Shown: in pieces, positions 34,397 to 43,983 of the stretch | Layout: every line of letters starts with the position of its first letter | Position numbering within the stretch: position 1 is the stretch's first letter | NCBI RefSeq assembly: GCF_947497285.1 | Contig: NZ_CANMFT010000001.1 | Location: forward strand, 496,001-560,000 | DNA: 64,000 bases | Direction: 5' to 3' | Source: an uncultured Aliiroseovarius sp. | GTDB lineage: Bacteria > Pseudomonadota > Alphaproteobacteria > Rhodobacterales > Rhodobacteraceae | Made by a program: the position numbers and the translations under genes | The notes under the pieces: model-generated | Told to the model about the DNA's origin: nothing | What the model saw: the letters and a program-made list of their open reading frames with translations, nothing else | Databases searched by the model: none

Positions 34397-35473
34397 ATGT
34401 CGGATATGCGCGAAAAGATTATGGGCACATTGTCCTCCATTGCCTTGCCTGATGGTGGGGATCTAGCGTCACGCGATATGGTGCGCGCGCTGACTGTCGA
34501 AAACGGGGCGGTCAGTTTCGTGATCGAAGCCGAGACCCCGGAAAAGGCAGCAGGTATGGAAGCACAGCGCCGCGCCGCTGAAGCGGCAATTGCCGCGCTG
34601 GACGGGGTCGAGCGCGTGTCCGTAATCCTGACCGCGCACGGCCCAGCAGCATCCGCGCCCAAAGCCCCGAACCTGAAGGTAGGTGGCCATCCCAAACCGC
34701 AGGCCGGACCGTTGCCGGTGCCCGGTGTCACCCATGTGATCGCCATTGCCTCGGGCAAGGGGGGCGTGGGGAAATCCACGCTCAGCTCCAACCTCGCCGT
34801 CGCACTGGCCCGTCAGGGGCGCAAAGTTGGGCTTCTGGACGCCGATATCCTTGGACCTTCGCAGCCCCGCATGATGGGCACCAGTCAACGCCCGTCGTCA
34901 CCAGATGGGGAACAGTTGATCCCCGTCGAAGCGCATGGCGTCAAGATGATGTCGATCGGGCTGATGTTGAAATCCGACCGCGAAGCCGTCGTGTGGCGCG
35001 GCCCGATGTTGATGGGCGCGCTGCAACAGATGCTGTTTCAGGTCGAATGGGCGCCGCTCGATATTCTGATCATCGACTTGCCGCCGGGCACGGGTGATGT
35101 GCAACTGACACTGGCGCAGAAATCGCAAATCACCGGAGCGATTGTGGTTTCGACCCCACAGGACGTGGCCTTGCTGGACGCGCGCAAAGCGATCGACATG
35201 TTCGATAAGCTGAACGTGCCGATCCTGGGGTTGGTTGAAAACATGTCCACCTATGTCTGCCCCAAATGCGGTCACGAGGCGCATTTGTTCGGTCACGGCG
35301 GTGTTCGCGACGAGGCCACCGAGCTGGGCGCACCCTTCCTTGGCGAAATCCCCTTGTCGCTGGATGTGCGCCTGGCGGGCGACAGCGGCACACCTGCCGC
35401 CGCGGGCGAGGGGTCAGTGGCCGATGCTTACACCAAGTTGGCGCAGGATCTCATTGCGCGCGGGATCGCCTGA
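34397..35473 (+). CDS. mrp: Mrp/NBP35 family iron-sulfur carrier ATPase
   Basis: A 358-residue protein with an N-terminal MIP18-like (DUF59) domain (residues about 1-80) and a ParA-type P-loop domain: [21 protein letters not shown] (deviant Walker A), [33 protein letters not shown]. The CPKCG pair in [19 protein letters not shown] is the CxxC that binds a bridging iron-sulfur cluster. It delivers clusters to target proteins in the cytoplasm. It is transcribed alone and ends in a strong terminator. Confidence 0.93.
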   Translation: MSDMREKIMGTLSSIALPDGGDLASRDMVRALTVENGAVSFVIEAETPEKAAGMEAQRRAAEAAIAALDGVERVSVILTAHGPAASAPKAPNLKVGGHPKPQAGPLPVPGVTHVIAIASGKGGVGKSTLSSNLAVALARQGRKVGLLDADILGPSQPRMMGTSQRPSSPDGEQLIPVEAHGVKMMSIGLMLKSDREAVVWRGPMLMGALQQMLFQVEWAPLDILIIDLPPGTGDVQLTLAQKSQITGAIVVSTPQDVALLDARKAIDMFDKLNVPILGLVENMSTYVCPKCGHEAHLFGHGGVRDEATELGAPFLGEIPLSLDVRLAGDSGTPAAAGEGSVADAYTKLAQDLIARGIA

Positions 35474-35502
35474 CCGCATCACACCCGACCAGATCGCGCC
35501 CC

Positions 35503-35541
35503 ACTGCCCGGCTGTCCCAAGACGGTGCCGGGCAGTTTTCC
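35503..35541 (+). terminator. Rho-independent terminator after mrp
   Basis: ACTGCCCGGC (35503-35512) pairs with GCCGGGCAGT (35527-35536), followed by TTTT. The stem is perfect over 10 bp and lies 30 bp after the mrp stop. Confidence 0.85.
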
Positions 35542-35907
35542 GTTTGCAATGACAGTGAACGCCAGCTGAGCGATGGGAAATCGTGGGACGCGTGCGGGGC
35601 GGTCTGCCCCCGCTTGCTCCTGTGAAGGTGGGAAATGGGGTGATTCACCTGTAATTGACGCAATTTGGGTGGAGTCTCCGTTCGAGATTTGGGCGGTGAC
35701 CCCTGCCAAATTCAAAAAATTTGCCGGAATTCAGAAAAAACCGGGAAAATGTGGGAATAAATTTCGCTGCGCTTGCAGCACCATATGTTGTGCAAATTTG
35801 TCTTTGTCACCCTAGGTGTCGCGCCATCCTTGCGGATTTTGCCACTAGATGTGGATTCTTGCGGGGGGTGCAAACAAGATGTGGGCCATTTTTCCCATAA
35901 AAAACTA
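35542..35907. other. Intergenic region upstream of the dcw promoter
   Basis: This 366-bp stretch has no convincing gene and is richer in A and T than its surroundings. It contains several TGGG words, including an 18-nt sequence at 35574-35591 that recurs inverted at the dcw promoter. Confidence 0.5.
35574..35591 (+). repeat. Distal inverted copy of the MraZ-type box
   Basis: Eighteen bases beginning TGGGAAATCGTGGG are identical to the reverse complement of 35910-35927 at the dcw promoter. The copy has the same TGGGA-N5-TGGGA direct repeat. Confidence 0.75.
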
Positions 35908-35936
35908 TTGCGTCCCACGATTTCCCAAGCTATCCC
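35908..35936 (+). promoter_or_regulatory. Candidate sigma70 promoter of the dcw leader
   Basis: TTGCGT (35908-35913) and TATCCC (35931-35936) have a 17-bp spacer. Transcription would start near 35943, about 260 bp before mraZ, matching the unusually long dcw leader known in Rhodobacter. Confidence 0.55.
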
Positions 35937-35937
35937 T
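35913..35937. promoter_or_regulatory. MraZ-type operator: three 5-bp boxes with 10-bp period
   Basis: TCCCA-N5-TCCCA-N5-TCCCT on the plus strand reads AGGGA-N5-TGGGA-N5-TGGGA on the minus strand. MraZ of Escherichia coli binds direct repeats of TGGGN with 5-bp spacers in front of its own gene. The three boxes cover the spacer and -10 element of the candidate promoter, a placement suited to autorepression by the MraZ encoded downstream. Confidence 0.65.
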
Positions 35938-35942
35938 AAATG

Positions 35943-36148
35943 CAAGATGAGGACGGGACATAAGAGGCAACAAGACCTCGCGACACTCCCAAGTCAGGTT
36001 TCATACAGGCACCCGCTTCATCCTAAGAAAGAGATCCGGCGCGAACGCGAGCAGACATCCCCCCAGGTGGCGCGCGCAGCTGGACACCCGGAAACGGGAC
36101 AGGCGGCGGATTGGGCAGTGGCAGCAGCTCAATCCGCCGTTTCTATTT
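35943..36148 (+). ncRNA. upsM: UpsM-like leader small RNA upstream of mraZ
   Basis: From the candidate start near 35943 to the T-rich tract at 36140-36148 a transcript of about 205 nt would form. It has a CCCG-GAAA-CGGG tetraloop hairpin (36087-36098) followed by an intrinsic terminator. In Rhodobacter sphaeroides the dcw leader yields UpsM, an sRNA of about 200 nt made by partial termination before mraZ. The position and architecture agree; sequence identity to UpsM was not tested. Confidence 0.65.
36104..36148 (+). terminator. Leader terminator upstream of mraZ
   Basis: CGGCGGATTG (36104-36113) pairs with CAATCCGCCG (36130-36139), a perfect 10-bp stem, followed by TTTCTATTT. It lies 54 bp before the mraZ start, so read-through is needed for dcw expression. 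Confidence 0.8.
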
Positions 36149-36202
36149 CAGCCCTAAATATTCGGGGCGCAGTGAAGTTGGGACAGTGAAGGAGCCGCGA
36201 AA

Positions 36203-36718
36203 GTGGCACGTAGGTTCAGAGGCGAAAGCCACCATAAGGTGGACGCGAAGGGCAGGGTTTCGATCCCAGCCCTGTTTCGCCGTGTTCTGGAAGCTGGCGA
36301 CCCCGACTGGACCGATGGTCTGAACCCTAACATTGTCATTGTATACGGCGACCACCGCCGCAATTTCCTTGAATGCTATACGATCGAGGCCATCGACGAG
36401 GTCGATACGAAGATCGCGAACCTGCCGCGCGGTTCGATCGAACGGCGCATGCTGGAACGGCTGTTCAACGGTCAGTCGCTGCCCACCACGGTGGATGAGA
36501 CCGGGCGGCTGGTGCTGCCCGCAAAGTTGCGCGCCAAAATCGGGCTTGAGAACGAGGCGTTCTTCATCGCCACCGGTGATACGTTCCAGATTTGGAAGCC
36601 CGAGACCTACGAAAATGTCGAAATGGCCAAGGCCGAGGCTTGGTTGGATGATCAACCCGAAGACTTCGATCCGCTGACGCTTCTAAGTGGCGGGTCCGTT
36701 TCCGGAGGGGATGGCTGA
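36203..36718 (+). CDS. mraZ: Transcriptional regulator MraZ
   Basis: A 171-residue protein with two AbrB/MraZ half-domains: [25 protein letters not shown] (residues 3-27) and [22 protein letters not shown] (about 92-113). It is the first gene of the division and cell wall cluster and represses it by binding repeated boxes upstream. The start is GTG 36203, supported by AAGGAG 8 bases before it. The stop lies just before the rsmH start. Confidence 0.95.
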   Translation: MARRFRGESHHKVDAKGRVSIPALFRRVLEAGDPDWTDGLNPNIVIVYGDHRRNFLECYTIEAIDEVDTKIANLPRGSIERRMLERLFNGQSLPTTVDETGRLVLPAKLRAKIGLENEAFFIATGDTFQIWKPETYENVEMAKAEAWLDDQPEDFDPLTLLSGGSVSGGDG

Positions 36719-36719
36719 C

Positions 36720-37718
36720 ATGACCGACCCGGCTGCCACCGAAAAACGTCCCCATATCCCAGTTCTATTACGACCGCTTTTGCAAGCGGTCGCGCCTGTT
36801 TCTGGCGATTGGGCGGATGGCACGTTCGGGGCAGGTGGGTATACACGCGGATTGCTGGACGCAGGCGCGGACTGGGTTTGCGGCATTGACCGTGACCCGA
36901 TGGTGTTCGACATGGCCGCCGACTGGGTCGCTGAGTATGGCGACCGGCTGGCCTTGCGTGAAGGCACATTCTCGGACTTGGACGAGTTGGCAGGTCGCCC
37001 GTTGGATGGTGTGGTGTTGGACCTTGGCGTCAGCTCGATGCAACTGGATCTGGCAGATCGCGGGTTTTCCTTCATGCGCGACGGGCCGCTGGACATGCGG
37101 ATGAGCCAATCCGGCCCGACCGCCGCCGATATCGTCAATCATGCCGACGAAGAAACGCTGGCCGATATCCTTTATCATTACGGCGAAGAACGTGCCTCGC
37201 GCCGGATTGCGCGGGCCATTGTCAGGGCGCGTGCTGAGGCGCCGTTTGAAACGACGCTGCAATTGGCCAGCGTCGTGGAAAAATGCCTGCCCCGCTCGAA
37301 ACCCGGTCAGAGCCACCCGGCCACACGGTCGTTTCAGGCGATCCGCATCGCGGTGAATGACGAATTCGGCCAACTGATCGACGGGCTGGAGGCCGCCGAG
37401 CGCGCCTTGAAGCCCGGCGGCAAACTGGCCGTCGTGACCTTTCATTCGATGGAAGATCGCGTGGTGAAGCGGTTCTTGCAGGCCCGCGCGTCCGAAGGCG
37501 GGGGCGGCTCGCGCTATGCGCCCGAGCAAGCGCAGGAAACGCCGCGGTTCAAGCTCACCCCAAAAAAGGCCATCGCGCCAGATGCCGATGAGCTTGCCCA
37601 TAACCCCCGCGCCCGGTCGTCCCGCCTGCGCGTCGCTACCCGCACAGATGCCCCCGCTGGTCCGTCCGACCGGCGCAAACTTGGCCTTCCACCCCTTGTT
37701 TTCAAGGACAAATCATAA
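36720..37718 (+). CDS. rsmH: 16S rRNA (cytosine(1402)-N4)-methyltransferase RsmH
   Basis: A 332-residue methyltransferase. [23 protein letters not shown] is the SAM-binding loop and first acidic strand, [21 protein letters not shown] the family signature, and [16 protein letters not shown] the C-terminal motif. It methylates C1402 in the ribosomal P site. The ATG at 36720 (MTDPAAT) is preferred because GGAGG lies 11 bases upstream; ATG 36711 is too close to the same site. ftsL follows with a 1-bp TAATG overlap. Confidence 0.95.
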   Translation: MTDPAATEKRPHIPVLLRPLLQAVAPVSGDWADGTFGAGGYTRGLLDAGADWVCGIDRDPMVFDMAADWVAEYGDRLALREGTFSDLDELAGRPLDGVVLDLGVSSMQLDLADRGFSFMRDGPLDMRMSQSGPTAADIVNHADEETLADILYHYGEERASRRIARAIVRARAEAPFETTLQLASVVEKCLPRSKPGQSHPATRSFQAIRIAVNDEFGQLIDGLEAAERALKPGGKLAVVTFHSMEDRVVKRFLQARASEGGGGSRYAPEQAQETPRFKLTPKKAIAPDADELAHNPRARSSRLRVATRTDAPAGPSDRRKLGLPPLVFKDKS

Positions 37719-38059
37719 TGCGTAGCTTGCTTTACATCACATCCGCTTTGGTCGTCATGGCATTGGCCTATTGGGCCTATTCCGAGAACTACAAAACCCA
37801 AGCCTCGCTGGATCGAGTCGAAGAATTGCAGAGCGAGATTGGCCAGATGCAAGAGCAGCTTTCCGTCCTGCGCGCTGAATGGGCCTATCTGAACCGCCCC
37901 GACCGCCTGCGTGATCTGGCCGAGATGAACTACGGGCGCCTTGGCCTGTTGCCGCTGGCACCAGAGCAGTTCGGCCGCGTCGATCAAATTGCCTATCCGT
38001 CCGAGGACGGCCCCGAGATCACGGAAACCTTTGATGTCAGCGGAGATCTTGATCGATGA
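37718..38059 (+). CDS. ftsL: Cell division protein FtsL
   Basis: A 113-residue bitopic protein. Residues 3-20 (SLLYITSALVVMALAYWA) form the membrane helix, and residues 28-55 (LDRVEELQSEIGQMQEQLSVLRAEW) a leucine-zipper-like coiled coil. The end of the coiled coil has YLNRPDRLRDLAEMNYG, conserved in alphaproteobacterial FtsL. It recruits FtsW/FtsI to the division site. It overlaps ftsI by 4 bp (ATGA). Confidence 0.9.
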   Translation: MRSLLYITSALVVMALAYWAYSENYKTQASLDRVEELQSEIGQMQEQLSVLRAEWAYLNRPDRLRDLAEMNYGRLGLLPLAPEQFGRVDQIAYPSEDGPEITETFDVSGDLDR

Positions 38060-39852
38060 CCCGTATTCCTCTGCGCCCACTGGCCCGCATTCTGGACGCC
38101 CGCGCCAAGGGTGAAAACCCCGACGCGATCGAACGTGAAAACCTGCGTCACCGCCATGAAGAAATCCGCGACCGTGCCCGACTTCAGTCCGAGGGTCGGT
38201 TGCTGGTGCTGGCAGGCATGTTCTTTTGTGCGTTTCTGGTGGTCGGCGGACGTATGGCCACCCTGTCCGCGACGGACCCCAAAGAGCCGCGCGCCCAAGC
38301 GCCCGGTGCGGCCATCGCGACCGCGCGCGCCGACATCGTTGATCGGCAGGGACGCCTTCTGGCCACCAACCTTGTTACCCACGCCCTTTACGCCCAGCCG
38401 CCCCAGATGGTGGACCCGCAACGCGCCGCGGACGAGCTGGTCAAGATCTTCCCCGACCTCAAGCGCGAGCGGCTGATCAAGGACTTCACAGGCACGCGCA
38501 AGTTCTTGTGGATCAAGAAGAAACTCAGCCCTGAGCAGAAGCAGGCCGTGTTCGATATCGGCGAACCCGGTCTTCTGTTCGGCCCGCGCGAGATGCGCCT
38601 CTATCCCAACGGAAAGCTGGCAGCGCATGTTCTGGGCGGGGCCAGTTTCGGTCGCGAAGGTGTCAGTGCGGCCGAGGTGATCGGTGTGGCGGGCGTCGAA
38701 AAGCAGTTCGACGACTATCTGCGCAACCCGGCAAATGGCGGCAAACCGCTTGAGCTGTCCATCGACCTGACCATCCAGACCGCGATCGAGCGGGTGCTGT
38801 ATGGCGGTATGAAGCTGATGAACGCCAAGGGGGCAGCAGCGATCTTGATGGATGTGCACAGCGGCGAGGTTATCTCGGTTGTGTCTTTGCCCGATTTCGA
38901 CCCCAACAAACGCCCGCGCGCGCTGACCAAAGGGGATCAGTCTGACAGCCCATTGTTCAACCGGGCCGTTCAGGGCGTGTATGAATTGGGATCGACCTTC
39001 AAGATTTTCACCGCCATTCAGGCGATGGATCTTGGGTTGGTGAACCCGAACACCGTGATTGATACCGATGTCCCGATGCGGATCGCAGGCTACCGGATTG
39101 GTGAGTTTAAGAACAAGAATTACGGTAAGCTTAGCGTCGCGGACATCATCGTGAAATCCTCGAACCGCGGCACCGGACGCATGGCATTGGAGATCGGCCC
39201 CGAGCGCCAGCAGGAATTTCTGCGCGCCATCGGCATGTTCGATCGCACCCCGTTTGAAATCGTCGAAGCGCGTGGCTCGACCCCGTTGCTGCCCAAGCAG
39301 TGGGGCAAGCTTAGCTCGGTGACCATTTCCTATGGTCACGGGCTGTCCTCGACGCCGATGCACCTTGCGGCCGGATATGCGGCGATCGCCAATGGTGGGT
39401 TCATGGTCAAGCCCACGGTTTTGAAACAGGACCGGATCGCGCGTGGCCCGCGTGTCATTTCGGCGACCTCGGCGGCGGCGGCGCGCGCGATGCTGCGCAA
39501 GGTCGTGACCGAAGGCACCGCGTCCTTTGGCGAGGTGGCGGGCTACAAGGTGGCGGGCAAGACCGGCACGGCGGACAAGCCAAGGCCGCAGGGCGGGTAT
39601 TATGACGACAAGGTGATCAACACTTTCGCCAGTATGTTCCCCGCGGACAATCCGAAATATGTGCTGGTGGTCACCTTGGACGAACCAGTCGAAACGACGG
39701 GCCCGAAGCCGCGCCGCACGGCCGGCTGGACCGCCGTGCCCGTCGCGGCCGAGATCATTCGCCGCGCGGCGCCTCTTTTGGGAATGAAGCCCGAAGCGGA
39801 ACCCGTCGTTGAATCCTTTGCGTCAACTGGGGTAACACTCACCTCGAACTGA
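38056..39852 (+). CDS. ftsI: Peptidoglycan transpeptidase FtsI (PBP3)
   Basis: A 598-residue class B penicillin-binding protein. A membrane anchor (LLVLAGMFFCAFLVVGGRM) precedes the pedestal domain. The transpeptidase motifs are STFKIF (SxxK, catalytic Ser), SSN (IIVKSSNRG) and KTGT (VAGKTGTADK). It cross-links septal peptidoglycan in the periplasm. The gene starts inside the ftsL stop (ATGA) and is followed 20 bp later by murE. Confidence 0.95.
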   Translation: MTRIPLRPLARILDARAKGENPDAIERENLRHRHEEIRDRARLQSEGRLLVLAGMFFCAFLVVGGRMATLSATDPKEPRAQAPGAAIATARADIVDRQGRLLATNLVTHALYAQPPQMVDPQRAADELVKIFPDLKRERLIKDFTGTRKFLWIKKKLSPEQKQAVFDIGEPGLLFGPREMRLYPNGKLAAHVLGGASFGREGVSAAEVIGVAGVEKQFDDYLRNPANGGKPLELSIDLTIQTAIERVLYGGMKLMNAKGAAAILMDVHSGEVISVVSLPDFDPNKRPRALTKGDQSDSPLFNRAVQGVYELGSTFKIFTAIQAMDLGLVNPNTVIDTDVPMRIAGYRIGEFKNKNYGKLSVADIIVKSSNRGTGRMALEIGPERQQEFLRAIGMFDRTPFEIVEARGSTPLLPKQWGKLSSVTISYGHGLSSTPMHLAAGYAAIANGGFMVKPTVLKQDRIARGPRVISATSAAAARAMLRKVVTEGTASFGEVAGYKVAGKTGTADKPRPQGGYYDDKVINTFASMFPADNPKYVLVVTLDEPVETTGPKPRRTAGWTAVPVAAEIIRRAAPLLGMKPEAEPVVESFASTGVTLTSN

Positions 39853-39872
39853 TCAGGACAGGCACGAACATC

Positions 39873-41363
39873 ATGGGCGCTGAGACGACAACGAAATCCC
39901 TGGCCGAGCTGGGGCTGAGCGCCCGGGGTGGCAAAGCGGTGCAGGTCACCGGCCTGTCGGTGGACAGCCGGTGTGTCAAACCCGGCCATTTGTTTGCGGC
40001 CCTGCCGGGATCAAAGGTGCATGGCGGCGAATTCATTCAATTTGCCCTGCGCATGAAGGCGGGTGCGATCCTGACCGACCCGGAAGGGGCAAAGATCGCC
40101 AAGGCGGAACTGGACGCCTCGGACGCGGCTTTGGTCGTCACCGAAGATCCACGTATGGCTTTGGCCTATGCCGCTGCCCTGTGGTTTGGCGCACAGCCCG
40201 AACATATGGTTGCAGCAACCGGCACCAACGGCAAGACATCGGTGGCCAATTTCACCCGACAAATCTGGACTTTGCTGGGGATCAAGGCGGCCAATCTGGG
40301 CACCACCGGGGTCGAAGGGGCCTTTACCGCGCCGCTGGCTCACACCACGCCCGAGCCGATCACCTTGCACAAGGTGCTGGCCGAAATGGCCGGCGCGGGT
40401 GTCACTCATGCGGCGATGGAGGCCTCGAGCCACGGCTTGGCACAACGCCGCTTGGATGGCGTGCGTCTGACCGCTGCGGCGTTCACGAATTTCACGCAGG
40501 ATCATCTGGACTACCACGAAACCTTCGAAGAATACTTCGCCGCCAAGGCCGGGTTGTTCGCCCGCGTGTTGCCAGAAGGCGGCACGGCTGTCATCAACAT
40601 GGATGACCCGAAAGGCGCCGAGATTGCCACCATTGCCGAAGCGCGCGGTCAAAACCTGATCCGCGTCGGGCAGGGTGATGACAACGAGTTGCGCATCAAA
40701 GCCCGTCGGTTCGACGCCACCGGGCAAGAGCTGATGTTCGCATGGCACGGCGCGGCACATACCGCACGGCTGGACCTAATCGGTGGGTTTCAAGCCGAAA
40801 ACGTCTTGGCAGCCGCTGGCTTGGCGATTGGCTGCGGGGCTGAACCGCAGCATGTGTTTGACACCTTCAAGGACTTGGAAACCGTTCGCGGCCGCATGCA
40901 ACTGGCCGCGACGCGTGACAACAAGGCAGCGGTGTTTGTCGACTATGCCCACACGCCAGACGCTTTGAAAACTGCGCTGCGCGCGATGCGCCCGCATGTG
41001 CTGGGCCGCCTTGTGGTGGTGTTTGGCGCAGGCGGCGACCGAGACACCTCGAAACGCGCGTTGATGGGGCAGGCGGCGGCAGAAAACGCGGACGTGGTGT
41101 TCGTGACCGACGACAACCCGCGCAGCGAAGACCCCGCCGCGATCCGCGCCATGGTGATGGCAGGCTGCCCCGAGGCGGTCAATGTCGGCGACCGGGCCGA
41201 GGCGATCTTGCGCGGCGTCGATGCGCTTGGTCCCGGTGATGCGCTTTTGATTGCAGGCAAGGGGCACGAAACTGGCCAGACAGTGGGCGATGATGTGCTG
41301 CCGTTTGATGATGCCGAACAGGCCTCGGTCGCGGTTGCCGCACTTGACGGACATTTGGCATGA
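39873..41363 (+). CDS. murE: UDP-MurNAc-L-Ala-D-Glu:meso-diaminopimelate ligase MurE
   Basis: A 496-residue Mur ligase. ATGTNGKTSVANF is the ATP loop, and VTDDNPRSEDP carries the DNPR motif that selects meso-diaminopimelate over lysine. LDGVRLTAAAFTNFTQDHLDYH is the central-domain signature. It adds the third residue of the stem peptide in the cytoplasm. It overlaps murF by 4 bp. Confidence 0.95.
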   Translation: MGAETTTKSLAELGLSARGGKAVQVTGLSVDSRCVKPGHLFAALPGSKVHGGEFIQFALRMKAGAILTDPEGAKIAKAELDASDAALVVTEDPRMALAYAAALWFGAQPEHMVAATGTNGKTSVANFTRQIWTLLGIKAANLGTTGVEGAFTAPLAHTTPEPITLHKVLAEMAGAGVTHAAMEASSHGLAQRRLDGVRLTAAAFTNFTQDHLDYHETFEEYFAAKAGLFARVLPEGGTAVINMDDPKGAEIATIAEARGQNLIRVGQGDDNELRIKARRFDATGQELMFAWHGAAHTARLDLIGGFQAENVLAAAGLAIGCGAEPQHVFDTFKDLETVRGRMQLAATRDNKAAVFVDYAHTPDALKTALRAMRPHVLGRLVVVFGAGGDRDTSKRALMGQAAAENADVVFVTDDNPRSEDPAAIRAMVMAGCPEAVNVGDRAEAILRGVDALGPGDALLIAGKGHETGQTVGDDVLPFDDAEQASVAVAALDGHLA

Positions 41364-42775
41364 GCCTGTGGCGCGCAGAAGATGCCGCGAAAGCGACGGG
41401 CGGGCAGGCGCAGGGTAATTGGGCGGTCGATGGCGTATCGATCGACACGCGCACGATCCAGCCGGGCGATCTGTTCGTTGCCCTGAAAGATGTGCGCGAC
41501 GGGCATGATTTCGTGGCGCAGGCGTTGGAAAAAGGCGCGGGCGCTGCGATGGTTAGTCGTATCCCTGATGATATCGACCCTGATGCGCCCCTGTTGATCG
41601 TCGATGACGTGCTGGCTGCGTTGGAAGCCCTTGGCCGGGCCGGGCGTGCGCGAACGAATGCGCGGGTCGTTGCGGTGACGGGGTCTGTCGGCAAGACCTC
41701 GACCAAGGAAATGCTGCGCGCGGTTCTGTCCGCGCAGGGCCGCACTCACGCGGCCGAGGCAAGCTATAACAACCATTGGGGCGTACCGCTGACGCTGGCG
41801 CGGATGCCTCAGGATGCCGAATTTGCCGTGATCGAGATCGGGATGAACCATCCCGGCGAAATAGGCCCGCTGGCCCGCATGGCGCGGCCCCATGTGGCGC
41901 TGGTCACGACCGTTGCGGCCGCACATCTTGAAGCCTTCGACGACCTATCCGGCATCGCGCGCGAAAAGGGCGCGATTTTTGAGGGGTTAGCGCCGGGCGG
42001 GATTGCCGTGATCAACGGCGACCTCGACACCACGCACGTTCTGGCAGAGGCCGCCACGGGGTTTCAGGCTGAAAGTTTCGGCGAAGGCGCAAAAAATGTT
42101 CACCGATTGACCCATGTCTCCCTGACCCCGGACGCCACGATCTGCAAAGCGGTGATTGCGGGCGAGGAACAGGTGTTCAAAATCGCGTCACCGGGGCGGC
42201 ATTTCGCGATGAATGCTCTGGCAGCACTGGTGGCGGCGCGGGCCTTGGGCGCGGATGCCACGCTGGCCGCTCGTTCCATGACGTCGTGGCAGCCCCCCAC
42301 CGGGCGTGGCACGCGCGAAGAGATTACGCTGGACGCCCCCGAAGGGTTGACCGTGACCTTGATCGACGACGCGTTCAATGCCAACCCCACCTCGATGGCG
42401 GCGGCACTTGAGGTGCTGGGCGCGATGGAGCCCGTGGACGGCGTTGGGCGCATCCAGAAAGGCCGCCGGATCGCGATCCTTGGCGACATGCTGGAACTTG
42501 GCCCAGACGAGGTCGCTCTACATGCAGAGATTGCCGATCTGCCCTTCATCGCAGCCATTGATCAGGTGCATTGCGTCGGTCCCCTCATGCACGCGCTTTG
42601 GGCGCGTTTGGACGGCGACCAGCAAGGCCTGTGGGTTGAAACGGCCGCCGACATGTCCGCGCAGGTGCGCAAGTTCATCGACGCAGGTGACGTGGTGCTG
42701 GTGAAGGGGTCGAAAGGCTCTTTGGTGTCTCAAACAGTTGACGCGATCCGCAAAATGGGTCAATCGCTTCGATAA
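41360..42775 (+). CDS. murF: UDP-MurNAc-tripeptide:D-Ala-D-Ala ligase MurF
   Basis: A 471-residue Mur ligase with GSVGKTSTKEML as ATP loop, EASYNNHWGVPLTLARMP and IEIGMNHPGEIGPLARMARP as family motifs, and LIDDAFNANPTSMAAAL in the C-terminal domain. It adds D-Ala-D-Ala to finish the UDP-MurNAc-pentapeptide. The start ATGA overlaps the murE stop. Confidence 0.95.
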   Translation: MSLWRAEDAAKATGGQAQGNWAVDGVSIDTRTIQPGDLFVALKDVRDGHDFVAQALEKGAGAAMVSRIPDDIDPDAPLLIVDDVLAALEALGRAGRARTNARVVAVTGSVGKTSTKEMLRAVLSAQGRTHAAEASYNNHWGVPLTLARMPQDAEFAVIEIGMNHPGEIGPLARMARPHVALVTTVAAAHLEAFDDLSGIAREKGAIFEGLAPGGIAVINGDLDTTHVLAEAATGFQAESFGEGAKNVHRLTHVSLTPDATICKAVIAGEEQVFKIASPGRHFAMNALAALVAARALGADATLAARSMTSWQPPTGRGTREEITLDAPEGLTVTLIDDAFNANPTSMAAALEVLGAMEPVDGVGRIQKGRRIAILGDMLELGPDEVALHAEIADLPFIAAIDQVHCVGPLMHALWARLDGDQQGLWVETAADMSAQVRKFIDAGDVVLVKGSKGSLVSQTVDAIRKMGQSLR

Positions 42776-42796
42776 TTCCAAAAAGGGACCCACAAT

Positions 42797-43879
42797 ATGT
42801 TGTATTGGTTGACCGAGTTTTCGGACGGTGGCGATGTTTTCAACCTGTTTCGCTATATCACCTTTCGATCGGGCGGGGCGTTCTTCACAGCCCTCATCTT
42901 CGGGTTCATTTTTGGCAAGCCGCTGATCAATATCTTGCGTCGCAGGCAGGGCAAAGGGCAGCCCATCCGCGAGGATGGGCCTGAGAGCCATAAAGAAAAG
43001 CAGGGCACGCCGACGATGGGCGGGCTGTTGATCCTGTCCGCCCTTCTTGTATCGACCCTGATGTGGGCGCGGCTGGACAATCCCTATATCTGGATCACGC
43101 TGTTCGTGACCTATGGCTTTGGTTTGATTGGGTTTGCCGATGACTACGCCAAGGTGTCCAAGGCCACCACGGCGGGCGTTTCGGGCAAGCTGCGCATGGG
43201 CCTCGGCTTGGCGATTGCCGCGATTGCGGGCTATCTGGCGTCGATCAGCCACCCCGAGGGGCTTCAGTTCCAGCTGGCGCTGCCGTTCTTCAAGGACACG
43301 CTGTTGAATATGGGGATATTCTTTATCCCCTTCGTGATGATCGTCATCGTCGGGGCTGCCAATGCGGTGAACCTGACCGACGGTCTGGACGGGCTGGCGA
43401 TTATGCCGGTGATGATCGCGGCAGGCACGTTGGGTGTGATTGCTTACGCCGTTGGCCGCGTCGACTTCACCGAATATCTGGACGTGCATTATGTGCCCGG
43501 CACGGGGGAGTTGTTTATTTTCACCTCGGCACTCATTGGCGGCGGGTTGGGCTTTCTTTGGTATAACGCCCCCCCTGCGGCGGTGTTCATGGGCGACACC
43601 GGGTCGCTGGCCTTGGGCGGCGCCTTGGGGGCCATCGCTGTCGCCACCAAGCACGAGATCGTTCTGGCCATCGTCGGCGGCCTCTTCGTGGTCGAGGCGC
43701 TGTCGGTCATCATTCAGGTGCTCTATTACAAACGCACCGGGCGCCGCGTGTTCCTGATGGCTCCGATTCACCACCATTTCGAACATCTGGGCTGGAAAGA
43801 GCCGCAGATCGTCATCCGCTTCTGGATCATCTCACTGATCCTCGCGCTGATCGGGCTGGCGACGCTGAAGGTGCGGTAA
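42797..43879 (+). CDS. mraY: Phospho-MurNAc-pentapeptide transferase MraY
   Basis: A 360-residue integral membrane enzyme with about ten helices. Motifs: [20 protein letters not shown] (DD pair), [13 protein letters not shown] and [11 protein letters not shown]. It moves phospho-MurNAc-pentapeptide onto undecaprenyl phosphate, forming lipid I. The gene is followed by a strong intrinsic terminator 24 bp after its stop. Confidence 0.95.
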   Translation: MLYWLTEFSDGGDVFNLFRYITFRSGGAFFTALIFGFIFGKPLINILRRRQGKGQPIREDGPESHKEKQGTPTMGGLLILSALLVSTLMWARLDNPYIWITLFVTYGFGLIGFADDYAKVSKATTAGVSGKLRMGLGLAIAAIAGYLASISHPEGLQFQLALPFFKDTLLNMGIFFIPFVMIVIVGAANAVNLTDGLDGLAIMPVMIAAGTLGVIAYAVGRVDFTEYLDVHYVPGTGELFIFTSALIGGGLGFLWYNAPPAAVFMGDTGSLALGGALGAIAVATKHEIVLAIVGGLFVVEALSVIIQVLYYKRTGRRVFLMAPIHHHFEHLGWKEPQIVIRFWIISLILALIGLATLKVR

Positions 43880-43902
43880 CCACGCCGCACCGCCAAGATT
43901 TC

Positions 43903-43939
43903 AAGCCCTGCCTCTTAACAGGCGGGGCTTTTGTTTTTT
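43903..43939 (+). terminator. Rho-independent terminator inside the dcw cluster
   Basis: AAGCCCTGCCT (43903-43913) pairs with AGGCGGGGCTT (43920-43930) over 11 bp with one G-T pair, followed by a T-rich tract to 43939. It separates mraY from murD. Confidence 0.85.
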
Positions 43940-43983
43940 CGTCAACTCCGGTAGCGATGAAGCAACGAATGCAGGAGGCGCGG

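Noticed and set aside
35712-36189. Open frames of 77-138 codons in the dcw leader region
   Set aside because: They run through the promoter, operator and sRNA terminator and resemble no family. The RNA elements explain the sequence better.
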